From the NCBI GenBank assembly GCA_965651815.1, contig CBFGTJ010000113.1:1-10396 (forward strand): a DNA stretch of 10,396 nt, read 5' to 3'. Below are positions 6,090 through 10,396 of the stretch, in pieces. Source of the stretch: CBFGTJ01 sp965651815 (GTDB lineage: Bacteria; Actinomycetota; Acidimicrobiia; Acidimicrobiales; Microtrichaceae). The notes under the pieces were generated by a model. The model saw only the letters and a program-made list of their open reading frames with translations. It ran no database searches and was not told where the DNA came from. The translations under genes were made by a program, and so were the position numbers. How positions within the stretch are numbered: the first letter of the stretch is position 1; the number at the start of each line of letters is the position of its first letter.

Positions 6090-6575
6090 GTGAGCGAGGG
6101 GACGAGACCGATCGCGACCGGCGACGAGGCCATCACCGAGCTGTTCCGTGCACGGTTCGACCCGATGGTCCGGCTGGCGACCCTGCTCACCGGCTCGGTC
6201 GAGACCGCGGAGGAGCTGGTCATGGACGCGTTCGCCCGGGTGGCACCACGCATCCACGAGATCGAGCAGCCACCCGCGTACCTGCGCACCGCGGTGGTGA
6301 ACGCCGCCCGTTCCCACCACCGGCGCCTGCGCCTCGCCCGGCGGCACACCCCACGGCCCGAGGTCGCGGTGCACGACCCGGAGATCGACGAGCTGTGGGA
6401 GCGCCTCGACGAGCTGCGGCCGACCGAGCGGGCGTGCGTCGTGCTGCGCTACTACGAGGACCTCTCCCTCGACCAGGTCGCCGCCGAGCTCGACCTGCCG
6501 GTCGGCACCGTGAAGTCCCACCTGCACCGCGCCATCTCGAGGCTCCGGGCCCTGCTGGACGAGGAGGACCGATGA
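6090..6575 (+). CDS. ECF RNA polymerase sigma factor, SigE-family type
   Basis: This 161-residue alternative sigma factor has only the two domains of the ECF class. Region 2 spans about residues 18-82 (FRARFDPMVRLATLL, then ETAEELVMDAFARV and AYLRTAVVNAAR) and binds core polymerase and the -10 element. Region 4 spans about 103-157 with its helix-turn-helix at 125-146 (LSLDQVAAELDLPVGTVKSHLHRA) and reads the -35. The length is normal, with no C-terminal extension. The GTG start at 6090 has no Shine-Dalgarno but lies just beyond an ECF-type promoter, so translation of a leaderless message is likely. The stop overlaps the next gene's start as ATGA, the usual arrangement for a sigma factor and its membrane regulator. 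Target genes beyond its own operon are unknown. Confidence 0.93.
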   Translation: MSEGTRPIATGDEAITELFRARFDPMVRLATLLTGSVETAEELVMDAFARVAPRIHEIEQPPAYLRTAVVNAARSHHRRLRLARRHTPRPEVAVHDPEIDELWERLDELRPTERACVVLRYYEDLSLDQVAAELDLPVGTVKSHLHRAISRLRALLDEEDR

Positions 6576-7813
6576 GCGACACCGAGCTCGGCGAGCGTGA
6601 GGCCGCCCACCTGCGGGGTCTCCTGCACCGCGCCGCGGCGCAGGTGGAGGTCCCCGACCGCACCTCCCTCGACGTGCCGCTGCCCCGGGAGCCGCGACGC
6701 AAGGGGCCGGGCCGCTGGCTCGCCGCCGCGGCGGTCGTCGCCCTGGCGGGCGTCGGCACCCTCTGGTGGCTCGGCACCCCGGAGGAGCGGATCGAGACCG
6801 TGCCCGCCGACCCCACCGTGACCGTCGCACGGCACGTGCTCGAGGAGCGGGGCATCTGGCGGGTGCCCGAGGGCCTGGACGGCTACCGGCTGGCCTCCGC
6901 GATGGGCCCGTCGGCGATGACGGTGGGCATCCTGCTGGCCGTCGACGACGTCGACGAACCGAGCCGGTGGATCTCGCTCGCCGCGCACGGCGTCGAGATC
7001 CCGCTCGACGAGCGAACGCGGGTCGTGGAGCTCTCCGACGGGCTGGAGCTCCTGCTGCGGCCGGTGGACGGGCAGGACCGGATCACCCGTTACGGGCTCG
7101 TCCTCGGTGGCAGTTCGGCGTACGTGACGGGGACCTACCGCGGCGTCGACGACGATGAGGTCGTCGAGGTGCTGTCGGAGGCGTTCGCCGACGGGGAGGC
7201 GCTTGCCCACCCCGAAGGCCGTGCCGAGGCGCTGAGGCGCGTGCGACTGCCGGACGGCCTCGTGCCCACCCGGTCGCCCGGTGACGTGACGTTCGAGCAG
7301 TGGGGCGTGGCCACGCTGACGTTGGAGGCCGACGACGGCACCGAGGTGGCGGTGACCCTCCAGCACACCGGGCTGCCGCCGGCGGTCGCCGCGCTCCACC
7401 TGCGGCTCCTCTACCTGGACCTCGCGGCGCAGGGCGGGTCGGGCGAGACCTCGTTCTCCCACGAGCTCGAGCCGCGCCGTGACCTCGGTGCCCACGTGCT
7501 GCAGCTGCACGCACGGATCGGCGAGCAGCCGGCCGGCGTCGCCGTGAACCGGATCATCGTGATCACCGACGACGGCACGGTGGTCACCGCCGCCCGGGTG
7601 GCCGGGCAGGACCAGCTCCTGGCCGCCGAGCCGCTCGGGGAGGAGGAGCAGGTCCGGATCGTCAACTCGCTGCGGTCGGTGGCGTCCGAGGCGGCGTTCC
7701 GCGCCGCGGTCGAGGCCGCCGGCGCCGAGTTCGTGGACCCCGACGCGGACGCGGTGTCGGGGCCGGCCGGCGCGGCGACCACCGTCGTCGCGCCCACGAC
7801 GACCGAGCCGTAG
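6572..7813 (+). CDS. Single-pass membrane protein, probable regulator of the adjacent ECF sigma factor
   Basis: I do not recognise a named family for this 413-residue protein. A 47-residue acidic-then-basic N-terminal segment (ending PRRKGPGR) precedes one hydrophobic helix at about 48-68 (WLAAAAVVALAGVGTLWWLG), so the N-terminus should be cytoplasmic and about 345 residues extracytoplasmic. The C-terminus ends in an Ala/Thr/Pro-rich tail from about residue 388. The outer part seems to contain two related modules, about 97-205 and 225-370, each opening with a V/L-P-E/D-G-L motif and ending in a beta-rich segment and a helix. A GGAGG stands a few bases before the ATG, which overlaps the sigma stop (ATGA). 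Position and topology suggest an anti-sigma factor or sensor, but the zinc-binding HxxxCxxC motif of ZAS anti-sigma factors is absent. The role is inferred from context only. Confidence 0.8.
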   Translation: MSDTELGEREAAHLRGLLHRAAAQVEVPDRTSLDVPLPREPRRKGPGRWLAAAAVVALAGVGTLWWLGTPEERIETVPADPTVTVARHVLEERGIWRVPEGLDGYRLASAMGPSAMTVGILLAVDDVDEPSRWISLAAHGVEIPLDERTRVVELSDGLELLLRPVDGQDRITRYGLVLGGSSAYVTGTYRGVDDDEVVEVLSEAFADGEALAHPEGRAEALRRVRLPDGLVPTRSPGDVTFEQWGVATLTLEADDGTEVAVTLQHTGLPPAVAALHLRLLYLDLAAQGGSGETSFSHELEPRRDLGAHVLQLHARIGEQPAGVAVNRIIVITDDGTVVTAARVAGQDQLLAAEPLGEEEQVRIVNSLRSVASEAAFRAAVEAAGAEFVDPDADAVSGPAGAATTVVAPTTTEP

Positions 7814-7831
7814 CGCGGTCGGCGACGCTAC
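7810..7831. terminator. Inverted repeat spanning both stop codons of convergent genes
   Basis: GTAGCG (7810-7815) and CGCTAC (7826-7831) form a perfect six-base inverted repeat around a 10-base loop. It includes the TAG of the membrane protein on one side and the TAG of the ferric reductase on the other. It is placed to act as a two-way terminator in the 14-base gap, but there is no T-run on either strand, so this is a weak call. Confidence 0.3.
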
Positions 7832-8643
7832 GTGCCGGGGCCCGCGCGGCCCTGCTTCCAGTAGCCACGCACGACGCAGTGGGAGCGGGGGAGCCCGCGG
7901 ACCTCGAAGAGGTGCTTGCGCAGCGCCTGGACCGCTGCGGCCTCGCCCGCCGCCCAGACCCGCACGTCGTCGGGGAGGTCGAGGCCCGACACGGCGTCGA
8001 GCAGCGCTTCACCGACCGTGCCGCCCGGCGCCGGCTCGCACCAGGTGACCTGCGCGCGCGGGTGGTCGGGCAGCTCCAGCCGTCCCGACGCGTCCTGCAC
8101 CCCGGCGAGCACCCTGACGTCCGCCTCGGCGGGCAGGGCGGGCAGCAGCGTCGAGATGGCCGGGAGCGCGGACTCGTCGCCGACGATCAGGAACGACCCT
8201 GCTGCGGGGTCGACGTCGTAGCCGCGGCCGGTGCCCGACACGGCCACCTCGTCACCCGGCTCGGCGTGCTCGGCCCAACGTGACAGCGGGCCGTCGCCGT
8301 GCACCACCACCTCGACGTCGAGCTCGGGCGGGTCGGTGCCGACCCGCAGCGGGGTCAGCGTGCGGATGACCGGGCGGGTGCCGTCGGCGCGCAGGAACTC
8401 GTTGCCGTTCCACTCGGGCAGCTCGAGGACCGGCCCGTCGACGCCGGGGGAGGGGAGGAGGAGGCGCACGCTCGCGCCGGGCAGCCCCGGGTCCAGCCCC
8501 TCGAGCTCCGGGCCCGCGAGCGTCACCCGTACCATGCGGCCGCTGCGCCGCTCGGTTCGGGCGACGCGCGCCCGCCGGAACCGCGGTGGCTCCCGCCGCA
8601 GCTGCCCGGGGCCCGCGTCGTCCGCGCCCGTCCCGGAGGTCAC
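7828..8643 (-). CDS. Siderophore-interacting protein (FAD ferric-siderophore reductase, ViuB/YqjH type)
   Basis: This 271-residue cytosolic flavin reductase should release iron from imported ferric siderophores by reducing Fe(III). The N-terminal FAD-binding barrel (about 20-140) has the usual RMVRVTLAGPEL strand and an R94-T-L-T-P motif where the family normally has R-x-Y-T. The C-terminal NAD(P)H-like domain shows LIVGDESALPAI (152-163), the diagnostic GDExALPAI motif, then VWAAGEAAAVQALRKHL and a final RGYWKQGR, the basic tail typical of the family. The start is GTG at 8643, which overlaps the acylase stop as GTGA, so the two genes form a translationally coupled pair; no Shine-Dalgarno is obvious. 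It ends 14 bases from the convergent membrane protein. Replacement of the FAD-motif tyrosine by Leu96 is the one oddity. Electron donor (NADPH or ferredoxin) is not decided by sequence. Confidence 0.92.
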   Translation of the reverse strand: MTSGTGADDAGPGQLRREPPRFRRARVARTERRSGRMVRVTLAGPELEGLDPGLPGASVRLLLPSPGVDGPVLELPEWNGNEFLRADGTRPVIRTLTPLRVGTDPPELDVEVVVHGDGPLSRWAEHAEPGDEVAVSGTGRGYDVDPAAGSFLIVGDESALPAISTLLPALPAEADVRVLAGVQDASGRLELPDHPRAQVTWCEPAPGGTVGEALLDAVSGLDLPDDVRVWAAGEAAAVQALRKHLFEVRGLPRSHCVVRGYWKQGRAGPGT

Positions 8644-10396
8644 CCGCGGACGACGACCGTGCTCGTGGCGGCCTGCTCGACCTCGTCGGCGTCGAAGAGC
8701 ACCTTGCGCCAGTCCTTCTCGGAGAAGCGCCGCGTCGCCTCCACGTACGCCGGGTCGTCACGGTCCGCGGTGTTGCCGTAGGTGAGCATCACCTTCGCCC
8801 GTGGGCCGTCGTCCGCGAACTCGAGGGCGAGCAGGAACGAGGTGCCGTTGTTGATGCGGTAGCCGGTGGTCCGGGTGTCGCCCTCGACGGTCGCGAACGA
8901 GGAGCCGGGAGCGAGCGGTTCCCGCTCGAGCGACCGCAGCACCGGGTCGAGCGTGGACCAACCCGTGCCCCAGCCGACCACGTTCGTGGTGCCGTCCACT
9001 CCGCCGCCCCCGTGGATCGGGACGAGCTCGTCGCCCCGCACCGCGACCTGGACCTCGCCGAGGGTCACGTCGGGGCCGACACCGCCCTTGTCGAGGATCT
9101 GCACCGCCCGCGCGAGGTGCTCGAGCAGCGGGTCCACGCCTCCGGCGGACTGGGGCACCGGTGCCAGCACCGCGGGCGTGCCCACCGGGTCGGCCGGGTC
9201 GAACGGCTCCGCGAGCAGGGCGCCGGCGTCCAGGAGGTCCGAGTACTCGTAGCGGGAGAGCAGCTCCCGCCACAGCGGCGGGCCCGCCCGGTCGAGGTCG
9301 TAGACGCCGTCCCAGCCGGCGAGCACCTCGCACGCCTCGGTCAGGTCGACCTCACCGCCGGGGAGGACCTCCTCGCCCTCCTCGACGAGCGGCTCGAGGG
9401 TCACCGGGGCCGCGCCCTGGCAGCGCTCGACCACGTCGTCGAGCAGCATCCTCGCGGTGAAGCTCCCGTTGGCGAGCGCCGCGTCCGCCAGCTCGTCGAG
9501 CGAGAACCTGCCGCCCTCACCCGCCGGTCCCTCGTCGGAGGTGTCGTCGAGCACCGTGGCGTTCTCCCGGGTGCGCGGGGAGCGGGCCGTGCGCTGCTCG
9601 CCGTGGAGCGGCGAGTAGTCGCCCTCCAGCACCTCGGTCGCGTGGGACATCCAGAACGAGTCGTTCGCGTTGAACACGTAGTCGTCCCGCTCGAGCACGG
9701 GCATCTCGGAGTAGGGGACCAAGCCCGGGTCGCGGGCGCCCTCGACCTCCTGCCATTCGAAGAGCGGGTCGCTGCCGTCGAGCAGCACGGCCCCGGCGTC
9801 GCGGGCCGCCGCGGTGATGAAGTCGGTCTCGAGGGCCTCGCGGTAGGCGGCGATGGCCTCGTCGGACAGCCTCGGGGTCGCGGAGGTGTCCGCGTACCAG
9901 GCGCGGCCGTCGGCGGACACCGCGATCGTGTTGAACAGCGGGACGCCGGTGACCTCGCGGTGCACCTCGATGAGCCCGTCGAGGTCCTCGGCGGTCATCA
10001 TCTGCAGGTACTGCTCGATGAACTCGTCGTTGTCGAGGTTGGCGTCGCGGTAGGTGATCGTGGACTCCTCGGTCCACCCGACGCCGGGGAAGTCGAGGAT
10101 CGGTCCGTAGTGCGACCGCCAGCGGGTGAAGGTCCGCTCCTCGACCTCGCCGTCCTCGCCGAGCACCTCGATCGTGTGCTCCACCGGCTCCATCTCGCGG
10201 GTCTCGTCGCCGTAGCGGTAGGTGGTGGGGCTGCCCGGCACGAGGTCGAGCCGGTACGCGGTGAAGCGGTTGCCGGCGGAGACGGTGTGGGTCCAGCCGA
10301 ACTCACGGGTGAAGCCGATGCCGATGCCCGGGAGCCCCGACAGCTGCGCGCCGTAGATGTCGACCTCGCCGGGAACGGTGAGGTGCACCTCCCAGA
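8640..10396 (-). CDS. Penicillin-acylase-family Ntn hydrolase, PvdQ/aculeacin-acylase type; 5' end outside window
   Basis: The frame is open to the window edge (reading WEVHLTVPG at the break), so the gene starts beyond it; about 584 residues are visible. The enzyme removes a fatty-acyl chain from an amide such as an acyl-homoserine lactone, a lipopeptide or a siderophore precursor. The precursor is normally exported and cleaves itself into two chains, the beta chain beginning with the catalytic serine. Most of the beta chain is visible: GLPGIGIGFTREFGWTHTVS, YRLDL, HYGPILDFPG, YRDANL, and FNANDSFW (9651-9674), whose first Asn (9669-9671) matches the oxyanion asparagine of the family. These blocks follow PvdQ as I remember it. 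The alpha chain, the nucleophile serine and its nearby His lie outside. It overlaps the siderophore reductase by GTGA. The substrate is undetermined. Confidence 0.92.
   Translation of the reverse strand, partial: WEVHLTVPGEVDIYGAQLSGLPGIGIGFTREFGWTHTVSAGNRFTAYRLDLVPGSPTTYRYGDETREMEPVEHTIEVLGEDGEVEERTFTRWRSHYGPILDFPGVGWTEESTITYRDANLDNDEFIEQYLQMMTAEDLDGLIEVHREVTGVPLFNTIAVSADGRAWYADTSATPRLSDEAIAAYREALETDFITAAARDAGAVLLDGSDPLFEWQEVEGARDPGLVPYSEMPVLERDDYVFNANDSFWMSHATEVLEGDYSPLHGEQRTARSPRTRENATVLDDTSDEGPAGEGGRFSLDELADAALANGSFTARMLLDDVVERCQGAAPVTLEPLVEEGEEVLPGGEVDLTEACEVLAGWDGVYDLDRAGPPLWRELLSRYEYSDLLDAGALLAEPFDPADPVGTPAVLAPVPQSAGGVDPLLEHLARAVQILDKGGVGPDVTLGEVQVAVRGDELVPIHGGGGVDGTTNVVGWGTGWSTLDPVLRSLEREPLAPGSSFATVEGDTRTTGYRINNGTSFLLALEFADDGPRAKVMLTYGNTADRDDPAYVEATRRFSEKDWRKVLFDADEVEQAATSTVVVRG

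Noticed and set aside
4515..6830. A 771-codon minus-strand open frame
   Set aside because: It lies antisense to DUF2237, the isoprenoid reductase, the sigma factor and part of the membrane protein, all of which have recognisable motifs or context. Its translation is Arg/Ala/Gly/Pro-rich with no domain. Long antisense frames are expected at this GC content.
1..10396. CRISPR arrays, insertion sequences, tRNA genes, phage or toxin-antitoxin loci
   Set aside because: No direct repeat series, transposase motifs, terminal repeats or tRNA-like folds were seen on either strand; codon and base use look even throughout.

Overview
The window is a gene-dense, very GC-rich stretch of a bacterial chromosome, almost certainly from an actinomycete. 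Four things point there: the base composition, an F420-type luciferase-like oxidoreductase, a MenJ-like isoprenoid reductase, and several genes that look leaderless. An acidimicrobial lineage is possible but unproven. I see no rRNA or tRNA gene, CRISPR array, insertion sequence or prophage. Nearly every base lies in or next to a gene and the longest gene-free gap is about 80 bases.

Left part (1-4372, all minus strand). Read in the direction of transcription this is a TetR/BetI-type regulator, a classical short-chain dehydrogenase (1-nt gap), a DinB-fold protein, an F420-type LLM oxidoreductase (4-nt GTGA overlap with DinB), an Old Yellow Enzyme-type flavin oxidoreductase with a C-terminal iron-sulfur cysteine cluster, and finally a truncated OsmC peroxiredoxin. 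The first five look like a regulated redox module that dehydrogenates or reduces an unidentified small lipophilic or carbonyl substrate. OsmC may have its own promoter.

Middle part (4373-7813, plus strand). An 80-nt divergent promoter region separates the TetR unit from a DUF2237 gene, whose stop overlaps the GTG start of a geranylgeranyl-reductase-family flavoprotein resembling mycobacterial MenJ (menaquinone side-chain saturation). Next comes an ECF sigma factor preceded by a textbook ECF-type promoter, so it is probably autoregulated. It overlaps by ATGA a single-pass membrane protein placed where an anti-sigma factor would be.

Right part (7828-10396, minus strand, convergent with the sigma unit). 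A PvdQ/aculeacin-type N-terminal-nucleophile acylase, cut by the window end, overlaps by GTGA a siderophore-interacting flavin reductase. The pairing suggests a siderophore acyl-processing and iron-release unit.

No wholly new system is evident. The most interesting items are the acylase-ferric reductase coupling, the self-controlled sigma factor with an unusual membrane partner, the TetR operator candidate overlapping a leaderless -10 box, and the repeated leaderless promoter pattern.
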